Below are positions 54,103-63,728 of a stretch of 64,000 nucleotides of DNA, piece after piece. Where the stretch lies: assembly GCF_004339575.1 (NCBI RefSeq), contig NZ_SMFV01000001.1, forward strand, positions 111,119-175,118, in the 5' to 3' direction. The first letter of the stretch is position 1. Every line of letters starts with the position of its first letter. Under the pieces are notes generated by a model, which saw nothing but the letters and a program-made list of their open reading frames with translations, did no database searches and was not told the DNA's origin. A program made the position numbers and the translations under genes. The DNA comes from Phorcysia thermohydrogeniphila. GTDB lineage: Bacteria > Aquificota > Aquificia > Desulfurobacteriales > Desulfurobacteriaceae.

Positions 54103-54942
54103 CTACTCACCCACCACCAGCTCAAAGGCTTTCAGTGCAACTTCCACGGCGCTATCAACTGAGAGCTTGGAGGTGTTGAGCTTGAGGTGGAAGAGGGATA
54201 TATCGGCAACGTCAACGTCGCACAGGTCCCTGTAGAACTCTTTCTCCTTCTCGTCTATTCTCCTTAGCTGCCTCTCGGCTTCAGATAGTGAAACTCCTGT
54301 TCTTTCGGCGTAAACCTTTACCCTGTCGGCAAAGGGAGCTTCAACCTTAATGTGGAGAGTTCCGGGGTACTCCTTCAGGATGCAGGCAGAAGCGTGGCCT
54401 ACAATAACAACGTTGTTTGAAACGGCAAAAGACGTAACGGCTTTTGTAAGGGCCTCCCTAAATTCTTCAAAGGTTATATCCCTTCTCTTCTCTCCAAAGA
54501 GAGCTCCAAAGTCTATAAAGCTCCTGTCTATCTGGAAAAGGTCAAAGATTGTCAGCTTTGAGGAGACATATTTAAACTCGTTAAACTCCTCTATCTCCCA
54601 CTCAGGAACTTCAAGCCTCTTAGCGACTTCCTGAAGTATTTCTGAAAAGACCAGCTTATAGCCGAGCTTTTCAGCTATCCCCCTCGCAACGTCAAGACCA
54701 AGGGAGCCAAGTTCATAAGTCACAGTAACAACACCCATTATTCCCTCCGGTATTCCATTTTTTAGCAACTCTTTTCTTATTTTATCAACTAACTCAACAA
54801 AAAAATCAGAATCAATGCTTAAAGGTAAAGTCCTGTCCAGAGCTCTGAGTCTCTCCTCTATAGCGGGCAGGAACTCATCACAGCAGAGAGCTAACTCCTC
54901 ATCCTCATAAAGGATATCTATAGCCTCATCAATCCTGCCCAT
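54103..54942 (-). CDS. Cytidylate-kinase-like family protein
   Basis: 279 residues. The C-terminal 220 have the pattern VTVTYELGSLGLDVARGIAEKLGYKL (a modified P-loop), then VIVGHASACIL, HIKVEAPFADRV and AERQLRRIDEKEKEFYRDL, as in the cytidylate kinase-like (AAK-type) family. About 60 helical N-terminal residues are extra. The substrate is not known for this family. It overlaps scpB by 14 bases. Confidence 0.8.
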   Translation of the reverse strand: MGRIDEAIDILYEDEELALCCDEFLPAIEERLRALDRTLPLSIDSDFFVELVDKIRKELLKNGIPEGIMGVVTVTYELGSLGLDVARGIAEKLGYKLVFSEILQEVAKRLEVPEWEIEEFNEFKYVSSKLTIFDLFQIDRSFIDFGALFGEKRRDITFEEFREALTKAVTSFAVSNNVVIVGHASACILKEYPGTLHIKVEAPFADRVKVYAERTGVSLSEAERQLRRIDEKEKEFYRDLCDVDVADISLFHLKLNTSKLSVDSAVEVALKAFELVVGE

Positions 54943-55447
54943 TTAAGTCTTCCTCTAAGGAAACTTTCGGGAGCTCCTCTATTGAATTTAGTCCAAAGTG
55001 GTACAAGAATGCATCGGTAGTTCTATAAAGCTTTGGCCTACCGGGAGTGTTAGCCCTACCGGCAACCTCTATCAGCCCCTTTTCAAGGAGGGACTTTATA
55101 GCGCCATCACAGTTCTGTCCCCTTATCTTCATAATGTCTTTCTTTGTAATCGGCTGGTTGTAGGCAATCACGGCAAGGACCTCTAAAAGAGGCCTTGAAA
55201 GCTTTACCGGCCTATCCTCTACAAAGGACTTAAGGGTTTTTGATAGGTCGGGAGCTGTAAAGAAGCGGTAACCACCGGCAACCTTTTTAAGGACAATCCC
55301 CCTCTCTGCGTAGTCCTCTACAAGCTCTTCAAGGGCTTTCTTTACCTCTTCAATCTCAAATCCCAACCTTTCTGAAAGGACCTTCTCAGAAACCGGCTCC
55401 TGAGACAGGAAGATTGCAGCCTCTACAGCTCTTTTCACCTCACCCAT
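54929..55447 (-). CDS. scpB: Segregation and condensation protein B
   Basis: 172 residues with two winged-helix domains: VKRAVEAAIFLSQEPVSEKVLSERLGF and RPLLEVLAVIAYNQPITKKDIMKIRG, then GRANTPGRPKLYRTTDAFLYHFGL. Partner of ScpA in the SMC condensin. It overlaps murG by 8 bases. Confidence 0.95.
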   Translation of the reverse strand: MGEVKRAVEAAIFLSQEPVSEKVLSERLGFEIEEVKKALEELVEDYAERGIVLKKVAGGYRFFTAPDLSKTLKSFVEDRPVKLSRPLLEVLAVIAYNQPITKKDIMKIRGQNCDGAIKSLLEKGLIEVAGRANTPGRPKLYRTTDAFLYHFGLNSIEELPKVSLEEDLNGQD

Positions 55448-56528
55448 TGATAATCTCTCTCACCACCCTTTCAGTAGAGTCAAAAATGGCAAGCCTTTTC
55501 ATGTTCTTAGAGATTTCCCCTGCCATTATATCAAAGAGCAAGAGCTTCACAGTAGTTGCAACTTCCTTTGGCGTAAGCTCTTCCTGCCTTTTCAGGATAC
55601 AAGCCCCTGCCTCATAGAGCTCCTTAGCGTTGTAGAACTGGTGATCATCTACGGCGTAGGGAAAGGGAATAAAGAGGGTAGGTATGCCAAAGAGGAGAAT
55701 CTCTGAAATGGCGAGAGCTCCAGCCCGAGAAACTGCAGCGTCGGCTACCGAGTAGAGCTCCCAGATTTTTGGATAAAAGGTAAAAACTCTGGCCTCTATT
55801 CCCTCCTTCCTGTAAATATCCTCCATCTCCGGAGATTTTCCCTCGCCTGTAACATGAATAATTTGAAGCTTCTCCCTAAGGTCAGTAAGCTCAGGGGCTA
55901 CTTTCTTCATAGTCTCGTTTATCCAGAGAGCTCCCTGACTACCACCAACGACAAGGAGGGTCTTTTTCTTTTCAGAAAGGGACAGCGCCCTTAAAACTTT
56001 CTTCCTTAAAGACTCTTTGTTTTTTACGGCCTCAAGAATTTCTCCCCTGACGGGGTTACCTGTAAAAACGGCTTTACCGTTAAAAAAGCCGGTCGCACCC
56101 CTATAACCTACGAGCACTTTTTTAGCAAAGCGAGATAGGAGGAGGTTCGTTTTTCCGGGGATTGAGTTCTGCTCCTGAAGTATCAGGGGGACTCCTTTAA
56201 CCGTCGCAGCAACACCCAAGGGGAAAGAGACGTATCCTCCAAAGAGAACGACCCTATCGGGCTTAAAGGAGGAGATAACAGAAAAGGCCTGCCAGATGCT
56301 CTTAAGGAGGGAGAAGCCGTTTAGGAGGGATTTAACTCCCTTACCCCTTACTCCCTTAGAGTCAATGAAGACGGAAGGTGACGGGAGGAGCTCCCGTTTT
56401 CTACTCTCAATACCGGCCGTAGAACCCACAAAGAGAACTTCGTGGCCTTCCTCAATGAGCCTTTTAGAAACGGCCAGACAGGGGAAGAGGTGTCCTCCCG
56501 TTCCTCCACCGGAGACGATAATTCTCAC
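55440..56528 (-). CDS. murG: Undecaprenyl-PP-MurNAc-pentapeptide GlcNAc transferase
   Basis: 362 residues, full-length MurG (lipid II synthesis at the inner membrane). IIVSGGGTGGHLFPCLAV, GGYVSFPLGVAA, QEQNSIPGKTN, VVGGSQGALWINE, then SRAGALAISEILLFGIPTLFIPFPYAVDDHQFYNA. ATGA overlap with ftsW. Confidence 0.98.
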   Translation of the reverse strand: MRIIVSGGGTGGHLFPCLAVSKRLIEEGHEVLFVGSTAGIESRKRELLPSPSVFIDSKGVRGKGVKSLLNGFSLLKSIWQAFSVISSFKPDRVVLFGGYVSFPLGVAATVKGVPLILQEQNSIPGKTNLLLSRFAKKVLVGYRGATGFFNGKAVFTGNPVRGEILEAVKNKESLRKKVLRALSLSEKKKTLLVVGGSQGALWINETMKKVAPELTDLREKLQIIHVTGEGKSPEMEDIYRKEGIEARVFTFYPKIWELYSVADAAVSRAGALAISEILLFGIPTLFIPFPYAVDDHQFYNAKELYEAGACILKRQEELTPKEVATTVKLLLFDIMAGEISKNMKRLAIFDSTERVVREIING

Positions 56529-57691
56529 GCAAACTTCCCCCTTCCTAAGAGCCTTATGTTGGTTCTACTCTCTTCAGGCAAGAATCTTGCAATGTTCATC
56601 AAAATTCCAACGGCAATGAACATAGAAATGAGTGAAGTTCCTCCCATACTCATAAAGGGAAGGGTAATTCCCGTTGTGGGGACAAGTCCAAGGTTTACCC
56701 CCATATGAACCATTCCCTGAAGGAAGATGTAGAGTGTCAACCCCAGCGCCATGAACTTTCCAACCTTCTCATCCGTCCTGTCGGCAATGGAGAGACCTAA
56801 GTAGAGTATCAGGAAGAAGGCAAGAAGAACCAGCCCTGCGCCGAGAGCTCCAGTCTCTTCGGCAATGTGGGCGTACATAAAGTCGCTAAAGGAAAAGGTA
56901 AGGAAGAGGAACTTTGACTGAGCTCCCTGCCCAATTCCCATTCCGGTTAACCCACCCTTAGCAAAGGCCACAAAGGCCTGAACGAGTTGGTAGCTGTTGT
57001 ACTTTGCAGATGTGTGGAAGTATCCTGCAGGGTCAAGGAGAATCTTTATCCTCGCAAGACGGTAGGGGGCTGTAACGACGGCAACCACGAACATAACAAT
57101 CCCTAAGAGCATCGGGTAGAGAATGTAGCGAAAGTTCAATCCGGTAATGAAGAGAATCGCAAAGATAACGATTGAGAGAATCATCGCAGAGCCAAGGTCC
57201 TTCTCTAAGAGAATCAGGATAACCGGAATAAAGGAGAGGACGATAAAGCCGATAAAGACTTTAACGTCTGACTGTATTTCATACCACTTATACCTTAAGT
57301 AACCGGCAACGAAGAGAATGACGAACACTTTGGCAACTTCTGCAGGCTGGACGGAGAAACCTGCAATGAATATCCAGCTCTTAGAGTTGTTAACCTCCTT
57401 TCCAAAGATTAGGACAGCAATCAGCAGAAGGTTGGCTACAAGGTAGAGTCCCCAGATGTAACGCTTGTTAACGGCAAGGTTTCTGTAGTCAAGGAACTTG
57501 TAGATTCCAAGGGCGATTACCACCCCTATAACGAGGGCGATGGACTGTTTTAAGGCAAAGGAGTAGGGAGCAACGCCGTGCTTGAGACAGTAAAAGTAAC
57601 TACCGGTGTATACAAAGACTATTCCACTTACAGAAAGGAGTATCGCTATTATGAATATGAGAAAGGCAGAGTACTTTCTACCGTCCCGCAA
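56525..57691 (-). CDS. ftsW: SEDS-family glycosyltransferase FtsW
   Basis: 388 residues, about ten membrane helices. SEDS motifs include FIAGFSVQPAEVAKVF, LEKDLGSAMIL, NSYQLVQAFVAFAKGGLTGMGIG and the Asp-containing FSDFMYAHIAEETGALGA, ending in PTTGITLPFMSMGGTSL. Polymerises peptidoglycan at the septum. RodA is excluded only by its murD/murG context. Confidence 0.93.
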   Translation of the reverse strand: MRDGRKYSAFLIFIIAILLSVSGIVFVYTGSYFYCLKHGVAPYSFALKQSIALVIGVVIALGIYKFLDYRNLAVNKRYIWGLYLVANLLLIAVLIFGKEVNNSKSWIFIAGFSVQPAEVAKVFVILFVAGYLRYKWYEIQSDVKVFIGFIVLSFIPVILILLEKDLGSAMILSIVIFAILFITGLNFRYILYPMLLGIVMFVVAVVTAPYRLARIKILLDPAGYFHTSAKYNSYQLVQAFVAFAKGGLTGMGIGQGAQSKFLFLTFSFSDFMYAHIAEETGALGAGLVLLAFFLILYLGLSIADRTDEKVGKFMALGLTLYIFLQGMVHMGVNLGLVPTTGITLPFMSMGGTSLISMFIAVGILMNIARFLPEESRTNIRLLGRGKFA

Positions 57692-58931
57692 GAGTTTCCT
57701 CCAAGAGCCTTACAGCCTCCTTAAACTTTTCTCCTCTTTCCTCAAAGTTTTTAAACATATCAAAACTTGCACACCCCGGAGAGAGGAGGACAACGTCTCC
57801 ACTCTCGGCTAAACCGTAAGCCCTCTCTACCGCAGAGTAGATATCACCTTCAATAACAACGTCTACAAGGTCTCCAAAGAGGGACTTAAAGGTAGGTGCA
57901 GTCTCTCCAATTGCAACAATGGCTTTAACTCTCTCCTCAACGAGGGACTTTAAAGGAGAAAAGTCCAGTCCCTTATCGCTACCACCGGCAATAAGGACAA
58001 TCCTGTTAAAGCTCTCAAGGGCTTTCCTCAAGGAGTCAACGTTTGTTGACTTGGAATCGTTTATGAAAGTAACCCCGTTAATGGTGGCAACAAACTCTGT
58101 CCTGTGGGGAAGTCCTTTAAAGGTCTTAAAGCCCTGTAAGATAACGTCCTCAGGGACTCCGAGCTCTTTTAGAACCAAAAGGGAGGCCATGTAGTTTTCA
58201 GCGTTGTGAACGCCTTTTAGGGGGAGCTCCTTTAAAGGTAGAATAAACTCCCCACAAACTATTCTATCACCTTCCAAGAAAGCATCTGCTCTTTTTTTCC
58301 TGCTGAAAAAGAGGAAGTTCTCTCCCTTTAGATTCCCCAAGATAGGGTCGTCAAGGTTCAAAATGGAAAGTTCTGACTTGGAGAGGAGTTTAAGCTTTGC
58401 AGAGGCGTAATCTGAAAGGGATGAGTACCTGTTAAGGTGGTCTGGAGTGATGTTGAGGATTACCGAAATCTCACACTTAAAGTCAACAAGGTCCTCTATC
58501 TGGAAGGATGAAAGCTCAAGGACAGTTATGGAATCCTCACTCGTTTCCTCAGTAAAAGAAGAAAAGGGTATACCGTAGTTCCCTCCGATGAAGGCTTTAT
58601 AACCTCCGGTAAGTAGAACGTGGTGAATGAGGGCTGTCGTTGTGCTCTTTCCGTTAGTTCCCGTTATTGCAACTATCCTGCCTTTTGAAAAACGGTAGGC
58701 AAGCTCCACCTCACCTATGACGGGAACGCCAGAGTTTTTTAACTTCTGGACAACCGGATGGTTGGGAGGAACTCCGGGAGACTTTACAGCTAAGGAGGGA
58801 TTTTCTGGAAGTGGAAGGGGATTTTTATCGTCGTAGGGAGTAACTCTGTAGCCCTTTCTCCTTAAGAGCTCTGCAGCAGCAGTTCCACTTTTTCCCATAC
58901 CAATGACTACAGCTTCCACAGCCCACTCCAA
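57678..58931 (-). CDS. murD: UDP-MurNAc-L-Ala:D-Glu ligase
   Basis: 417 residues. Mur ligase fold: VIGMGKSGTAAAELLRRKG, ITGTNGKSTTTALIHHVL with the P loop, NITPDHLNRY, then GLPHRTEFV, FINDSKSTNVDS and LIAGGSDKGLDF. Adds D-glutamate in cytoplasmic muropeptide synthesis. It overlaps ftsW by 14 bases. Confidence 0.97.
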   Translation of the reverse strand: MEWAVEAVVIGMGKSGTAAAELLRRKGYRVTPYDDKNPLPLPENPSLAVKSPGVPPNHPVVQKLKNSGVPVIGEVELAYRFSKGRIVAITGTNGKSTTTALIHHVLLTGGYKAFIGGNYGIPFSSFTEETSEDSITVLELSSFQIEDLVDFKCEISVILNITPDHLNRYSSLSDYASAKLKLLSKSELSILNLDDPILGNLKGENFLFFSRKKRADAFLEGDRIVCGEFILPLKELPLKGVHNAENYMASLLVLKELGVPEDVILQGFKTFKGLPHRTEFVATINGVTFINDSKSTNVDSLRKALESFNRIVLIAGGSDKGLDFSPLKSLVEERVKAIVAIGETAPTFKSLFGDLVDVVIEGDIYSAVERAYGLAESGDVVLLSPGCASFDMFKNFEERGEKFKEAVRLLEETLAGR

Positions 58932-58933
58932 GG

Positions 58934-59734
58934 CTATACTGCAATAACGGCTATACCTTCTTTTCTTGCAATTTCAACAACCTTTTCTCTATCAAGAAGG
59001 AAGGTTCTGCCGGCCTCAAAGGCAACGGCTTTTCCACCCAAAAGTGCTACCAGCTTAACTGTGTCAGCCCCCAAGGTGGGGACATCCACCCTCATATCCT
59101 GAAATCTCCTTGCAGCCTTACAGACGGTAAAGCCCTTACCGGCTAAGGAAGCTCCCCTCTTTATGCACTCATCGGTACCCTCAATTCCTTCAAGGGCAAC
59201 GACAGTTCCCTCCTTAACGACGACCGTCTGGCCTACGTCAAGGGAGGCAATCTCCTTCGCCACCTTCATACCAAGCTCTACGTCCTTCTTTAAAGAGGAA
59301 GAGAGCTCCCCAGCTATGACACCCGGCTCTGTAAGCAGGTGGGACAGGAAGGGAGTCGGGTCAACTACGGCCGTTCCCGTCTTTTCTATCTCCGATATTA
59401 TGCCCTTGATAATGGTTTCGGGCTTCCTGTCCTCTAAGGAGAGGATGAAAGTAAGTGCCTTCAGGTCAAAACCTGAAAATGTAAGGGCTACCCTGTGCTC
59501 AACCTTTCCAAGGATTGCAATCTGGGGAAGTCTCTCTTTCTTTAAAAGCTTAAGGAAAGCTCCCAGCTTAAAGGGCTTTATCCAGAAAACTTTGTCAGAT
59601 AGGCTCTCAACCTCTCTATTGGTTATCCCCTCAAGGGCAAAAGTTACAGTCTCGTAGCCTTTTGATGAAGCAGACTTTAAAAACTCTAAAGGGAGGGAGC
59701 CCTTACCGGCAAGGAGTCCTATCCTCTCCTTCAC
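58934..59734 (-). CDS. lpxI: UDP-2,3-diacylglucosamine pyrophosphatase LpxI
   Basis: 266 residues. DUF1009/LpxI pattern: IGLLAGKGSLPLEFLKSA, LGKVEHRVAL, VVDPTPFLSHLL, then GTVVALEGIEGTDECIKRG and DMRVDVPTLGADTVKL. Hydrolyses UDP-diacylglucosamine to lipid X in lipid A synthesis, showing that the host makes LPS. Two bases from murD, ATGA overlap with nusB. Confidence 0.95.
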   Translation of the reverse strand: MKERIGLLAGKGSLPLEFLKSASSKGYETVTFALEGITNREVESLSDKVFWIKPFKLGAFLKLLKKERLPQIAILGKVEHRVALTFSGFDLKALTFILSLEDRKPETIIKGIISEIEKTGTAVVDPTPFLSHLLTEPGVIAGELSSSLKKDVELGMKVAKEIASLDVGQTVVVKEGTVVALEGIEGTDECIKRGASLAGKGFTVCKAARRFQDMRVDVPTLGADTVKLVALLGGKAVAFEAGRTFLLDREKVVEIARKEGIAVIAV

Positions 59735-60150
59735 TTAGCAGACTCCGACTTAATCCTGTCAAGGATGGCGTTTACAAACCTTGGAGACTTTACATCCTCT
59801 CCGTAAACCTTTGCAATATCAACAGCGTCGTTAATAACCGCCTCTGGAGGGGAGAAACTTTCGTTGAGTATCTCGTAGGTAGCAACTCTTAGGATAGACC
59901 TGTCCATGGGGAGGAGACGGGAAACTACCCAGCCCTTCTTCAAGTACCTTGAAATCTCCATATCAACGTTCTTTAAGTTCTCAATGGTCTTTTCAAAGAG
60001 GTGCTCTGCCATCTGTTTTACTTCTGGGGAGGCGCTTCTTTCTTCCCAGTAGTTAGAGATAATCTCCTCCGGAGAGAAGTTTCCGATATCGTACTGGTAC
60101 ATCATTAAACAGGCGTGTTCTCTTGCCTCTTTTTTATCCCTGTTCGTCAT
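59731..60150 (-). CDS. nusB: Transcription antitermination factor NusB
   Basis: 139 residues, all-helical NusB fold: [18 protein letters not shown] at the start, [16 protein letters not shown] and [17 protein letters not shown], ending [11 protein letters not shown]. Binds boxA with NusE in rRNA antitermination. It overlaps ribH by 4 bases. Confidence 0.96.
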   Translation of the reverse strand: MTNRDKKEAREHACLMMYQYDIGNFSPEEIISNYWEERSASPEVKQMAEHLFEKTIENLKNVDMEISRYLKKGWVVSRLLPMDRSILRVATYEILNESFSPPEAVINDAVDIAKVYGEDVKSPRFVNAILDRIKSESAK

Positions 60151-60611
60151 CCCATCTCCCTCAAGAGATTAACCATCTCTATTGCCGCTAAAGCTGCCTC
60201 CCAACCTTTGTTTCCGGCCTTTGTTCCGGCCCTGTCTATTGCCTGCTCAACAGTATCGGTGGTAAGAACTCCGAATATCACCGGCTTTTCAGCCTCAAGG
60301 GAAACGTTAGCGATTCCCTTACTCACTTCAGCAGCAACGTAGTCAAAGTGGGGAGTTTCTCCCCTTATGACAGCTCCAAGGGCAATAACGGCGTCAAAGT
60401 CTTTTTTTGCCAGTTTCTTGGCAACTAAGGGAAGCTCAAAAGAGCCGGGAACCTTAAAAACGGTTATGTCCTCTTCTCTACCACCGTGGCGGAGGATACA
60501 GTCAATAGCTCCCTCTAAGAGTCTATCGGTTATAAAGGAGTTAAACCTGCTTACCGCTATCGCAAACTTTATCCCGTCAGCTTTGAGTTTACCTTCAACT
60601 ACTTTCACCAC
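60147..60611 (-). CDS. ribH: 6,7-dimethyl-8-ribityllumazine synthase
   Basis: 154 residues from GTG60611 (GAGAGG five bases upstream; a longer frame begins at 60641). [53 protein letters not shown] and [19 protein letters not shown] define the enzyme, which performs the penultimate step of riboflavin synthesis and forms icosahedral or pentameric shells. ribH-nusB order is common in bacteria. Confidence 0.97.
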   Translation of the reverse strand: MVKVVEGKLKADGIKFAIAVSRFNSFITDRLLEGAIDCILRHGGREEDITVFKVPGSFELPLVAKKLAKKDFDAVIALGAVIRGETPHFDYVAAEVSKGIANVSLEAEKPVIFGVLTTDTVEQAIDRAGTKAGNKGWEAALAAIEMVNLLREMG

Positions 60612-60627
60612 TAAAACCTCTCTACCG

Positions 60628-61581
60628 TTATTCATTTCCAAAGAAACGACCGCAGAGCTCCCTTAAAGTCCTCTCAGCTCCTTCCATAATGTCCCTGATA
60701 ATCTCCTCTGCAGTCTCCTCCTTATTGACGTAACCTACAACCTGACCAGCCATGACTGAACCCCACTCTACGTCTCCTTTCTCAGCAGCAAGACGGAGCC
60801 TTCCCCTTCCAAGCTCTTCAAGCTCCTCCTTGGACGCACCGGAGAACTCAAGCTCTGCGAACTTCTTAGTTAACTTGTTCTCAATGAGCCTCACGGGGTG
60901 ACCGGTCGTTATACCAGTAACTGTAATTTGATTGAACCTCGCCTTCAGAACCTTTTGCTTGTAGTTAGGGTGAACGTTACACTCCTTGGCTGCAAGGAAG
61001 CGAGTTCCTACCTGAATACCCTCAGCTCCAAGGACAAAGGCAGCTGCTGCCTGTTCGCCAAGGGCAATACCGCCGGCAGCAATAACGGGAATATTCACGG
61101 CCCTAACTATTGAAGGAATGAGAACCATCGTTGTCAGCTTACCTATGTGACCTCCAGCCTCCATTCCTTCAGCAATAACGGCATCGCAACCTATCCTCTC
61201 CATACGCTTGGCAAGGGCATCACTCGCAACAACGGGAATAACCTTTATTCCCTTCTCCTTAAAGGCAGGGATGTACTTACCGGGATTACCAGCTCCCGTC
61301 GTTACGACGGGAACTTCCTCCTCAAGGCAGACCTTTATTATCTCCTCGGCGTTAGGCATCATTAGCATAATGTTAACACCAAAGGGCTTATCGGTAAGCT
61401 CCTTGCACTTTCTTATTTCTTGGCGGAGCTCTTCCGCACTTCTACTTCCACCGGCGATTATTCCGAGACCTCCAGCGTTTGAAACGGCAGCCGCAAGTTC
61501 AGCGTCTGCAATCCAAGCCATTCCCCCCTGAAGAATGGGGTATTCAATCCCCAGTATCTCACAGATTCTCGTCTTGAGCAT
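60628..61581 (-). CDS. fabK: Enoyl-ACP reductase II (FabK-like flavoprotein)
   Basis: 317 residues. FMN-dependent TIM barrel of the FabK/nitronate monooxygenase family: [57 protein letters not shown] and [13 protein letters not shown]. Position next to fabH and plsX argues for FabK rather than nitronate monooxygenase. Confidence 0.9.
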   Translation of the reverse strand: MLKTRICEILGIEYPILQGGMAWIADAELAAAVSNAGGLGIIAGGSRSAEELRQEIRKCKELTDKPFGVNIMLMMPNAEEIIKVCLEEEVPVVTTGAGNPGKYIPAFKEKGIKVIPVVASDALAKRMERIGCDAVIAEGMEAGGHIGKLTTMVLIPSIVRAVNIPVIAAGGIALGEQAAAAFVLGAEGIQVGTRFLAAKECNVHPNYKQKVLKARFNQITVTGITTGHPVRLIENKLTKKFAELEFSGASKEELEELGRGRLRLAAEKGDVEWGSVMAGQVVGYVNKEETAEEIIRDIMEGAERTLRELCGRFFGNE

Positions 61582-61601
61582 TTCTCAGCCTCCACCAGAT
61601 T

Positions 61602-62543
61602 TTAAAGCCTCAGAACGCAAGACCCCCAAGTAAAGCCTCCTCCAAAACCTATGAGAAGAACAAGACTACCCTCGCCTATTCTACCTTCCCTAAGGGCCTC
61701 ATCAAGGGCTATGGGAATTGAGGCAGCGCTTGTATTACCGTACCTGTTAAGGTTTACAAAAATCTTTTCCCTGTCAATACCGAGCCTTTCGGCAACGGCG
61801 TTTATAATCCTGAGGTTGGCTTGATGGGGAACGAGCAAGTCTATCTCCTGAGGAGAAATTCCCGTCTTTTCAAGGACCCGAATGGCAGAGTCAACCATCG
61901 TCCTCACAGCTACCTTAAAGACCTCGTTACCCCTCATCCTTACGTAAAAGGGAAACTCCTCGTTTGAGCCAACTGAAGGAACGTAGAGTAAATCACCGTA
62001 AGAGCCGTCTGCTCCAAGGTCAAAGCCGAGAATGCCCTCTTCTTCACCCTTTTTAAGAACAACTGCTCCTGCACCGTCTCCAAAGAGTATACAGGTAGTT
62101 CTGTCCTTCCAGTTAACGATTTTAGAGAACCTCTCAGCCCCTATAACAAGGGCCTTGTTTACATCCTTAGACCTCATTATGGAGTCGGCAACGTAAAGGG
62201 CGTAGATGAAACCGGTGCAGGCTGCAGAAACGTCAAAGGCTATTGCCCTTTTATTTTCCATTTTCGCCTGAACTTTACAGGCAGTAGAGGGAAAGAAGGC
62301 GTCTGGAGTTGCAGTAGCCACAACGATAAGGTCAACTTCTTCAGGGTTTCTACCTTTTAGAGCCCTTACGGCAGCTTCAGTTGCCATATCGGAGGTGGTT
62401 TCTCCCTCGCTGATACGGCGCTCCTTAATGCCCGTCCTTGTTGTTATCCACTCGTCGGAGGTCTCTACCATTTTTTCAAGGTCAAAGTTTGTAAGGACTC
62501 TATCCGGAACGTAAGAACCTGTAGAAACTACCTTAACACCCAT
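61602..62543 (-). CDS. fabH: 3-oxoacyl-ACP synthase III
   Basis: 313 residues. KAS III with catalytic Cys in DVSAACTGFIYAL, His in VPHQANLRII and Asn in LNRYGNTSAASIPIAL. Starts fatty-acid synthesis by condensing acetyl-CoA with malonyl-ACP. It overlaps plsX by 11 bases. Confidence 0.97.
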   Translation of the reverse strand: MGVKVVSTGSYVPDRVLTNFDLEKMVETSDEWITTRTGIKERRISEGETTSDMATEAAVRALKGRNPEEVDLIVVATATPDAFFPSTACKVQAKMENKRAIAFDVSAACTGFIYALYVADSIMRSKDVNKALVIGAERFSKIVNWKDRTTCILFGDGAGAVVLKKGEEEGILGFDLGADGSYGDLLYVPSVGSNEEFPFYVRMRGNEVFKVAVRTMVDSAIRVLEKTGISPQEIDLLVPHQANLRIINAVAERLGIDREKIFVNLNRYGNTSAASIPIALDEALREGRIGEGSLVLLIGFGGGFTWGSCVLRL

Positions 62544-63546
62544 TTAACTTCCCGTACTTTTGTATGTTTTCCTCTATGTGCTCGTTGAGGTGGCTTTTTG
62601 CAAACTGGGCAGCGACTTTTATGGCGTTCTTTATCGCCTTGGCGTTTGAACTGCCGTGGGAAATTATAACAGGCGCCCTTACGCCAAGGAGGGGAGCTCC
62701 ACCCCACTCAGCGTAGTCTATCCTTTTCTTAAAAGTCCTTATAGCTGGCTTGAGGGTTACCGCTCCAAGCCTTGAGATGAAGTGTCTCTCTATTTCTTCT
62801 CTCAGTATTTTCGCAAGTATTCCTGCAAGACTTTCGCTTAGTTTCAGGGCAACGTTACCTACAAAGCCGTCACAGACTATAACGTCAAAGTTGCCCGAGT
62901 AGATATCCCTACCCTCTGCATTGCCAACAAAGTTTAGCCCCTTCTCCCTTGCTGCCTTAAAAAGGGCGTAGGCTTCCTTTGTCAGCTCGTTACCTTTCCC
63001 CTCTTCCTCTCCAATGTTGAGAAGGCCTACTCTGGGATTCTTTTCTCCGAGAACGTAGCGGGCGTAAGCCTCGCCCATTACTGCAAACTGAAGGAGGTGA
63101 AAGGGCTTACAGTCAACGTTTGCCCCTACGTCAAGGAGAAAGGTCTGACTCCTAAGGTTTGGAAGGACGGCAGAAATCGCCGGTCTATCTACCCCCTTTA
63201 GCCTTCCGACTGTAAAAAGAGATATAGCCATAACAGCACCGGTGTTACCGGCACTGACAAAGGCATCGGCCTCTTTTCTTTTAACAAGCTCTAAGCCAAC
63301 GTGAATAGAAGACCCTTTCCTTTTTAAGGCCTTTGATGGTTGCTCGTCCATAGGAACGGCATCGCTTGCCGGAACTATCTCTATTTTTTCTGATGGGTAG
63401 GAAAACTTTTCAAGCTCCTTCTTTAGGAGCTCCTCGTCACCTGTAAGAATGACAGAAATCCCAAACTCCCTAACGGCCTGAACAGCACCCATAACGGGAA
63501 CATGGGGGGCATTATCACCCCCCATGGCGTCCAGAACCACCCTCAT
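62533..63546 (-). CDS. plsX: Phosphate acyltransferase PlsX
   Basis: 337 residues. RVVLDAMGGDNAP at the start, SSIHVGLELVKR, FVSAGNTGAVMA, PAISAVLPN, LLNIGEEEGKG, then VCDGFVGNVALK. Makes acyl-phosphate from acyl-ACP for phospholipid synthesis. Its ATG follows the rpmF stop within one base. Confidence 0.97.
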   Translation of the reverse strand: MRVVLDAMGGDNAPHVPVMGAVQAVREFGISVILTGDEELLKKELEKFSYPSEKIEIVPASDAVPMDEQPSKALKRKGSSIHVGLELVKRKEADAFVSAGNTGAVMAISLFTVGRLKGVDRPAISAVLPNLRSQTFLLDVGANVDCKPFHLLQFAVMGEAYARYVLGEKNPRVGLLNIGEEEGKGNELTKEAYALFKAAREKGLNFVGNAEGRDIYSGNFDVIVCDGFVGNVALKLSESLAGILAKILREEIERHFISRLGAVTLKPAIRTFKKRIDYAEWGGAPLLGVRAPVIISHGSSNAKAIKNAIKVAAQFAKSHLNEHIEENIQKYGKLNGC

Positions 63547-63547
63547 C

Positions 63548-63727
63548 TTACTCTTCTACCTCTATAACCTGCTCTCCCTTGTAGTATCCGCAGTACCTGC
63601 AGACCCTGTGAGGGGGCTTAGGCTGGTAGCAGTTGGGGCAGACTGAAATTGCCGGCACCCTCGCTTTCCAGTGAGTTCTCCTCTTGTCCCTTCTCGTCCT
63701 TGATACCTTCCTCTTTGGAACTGCCAT
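63548..63727 (-). CDS. rpmF: Ribosomal protein L32
   Basis: 59 residues, read directly from the sequence: MAVPKRKVSRTRRDKRRTHW at the start, then a zinc ribbon CPNCYQPKPPHRVCRYCGYY. The usual rpmF-plsX-fabH order is kept. Confidence 0.97.
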   Translation of the reverse strand: MAVPKRKVSRTRRDKRRTHWKARVPAISVCPNCYQPKPPHRVCRYCGYYKGEQVIEVEE

Positions 63728-63728
63728 C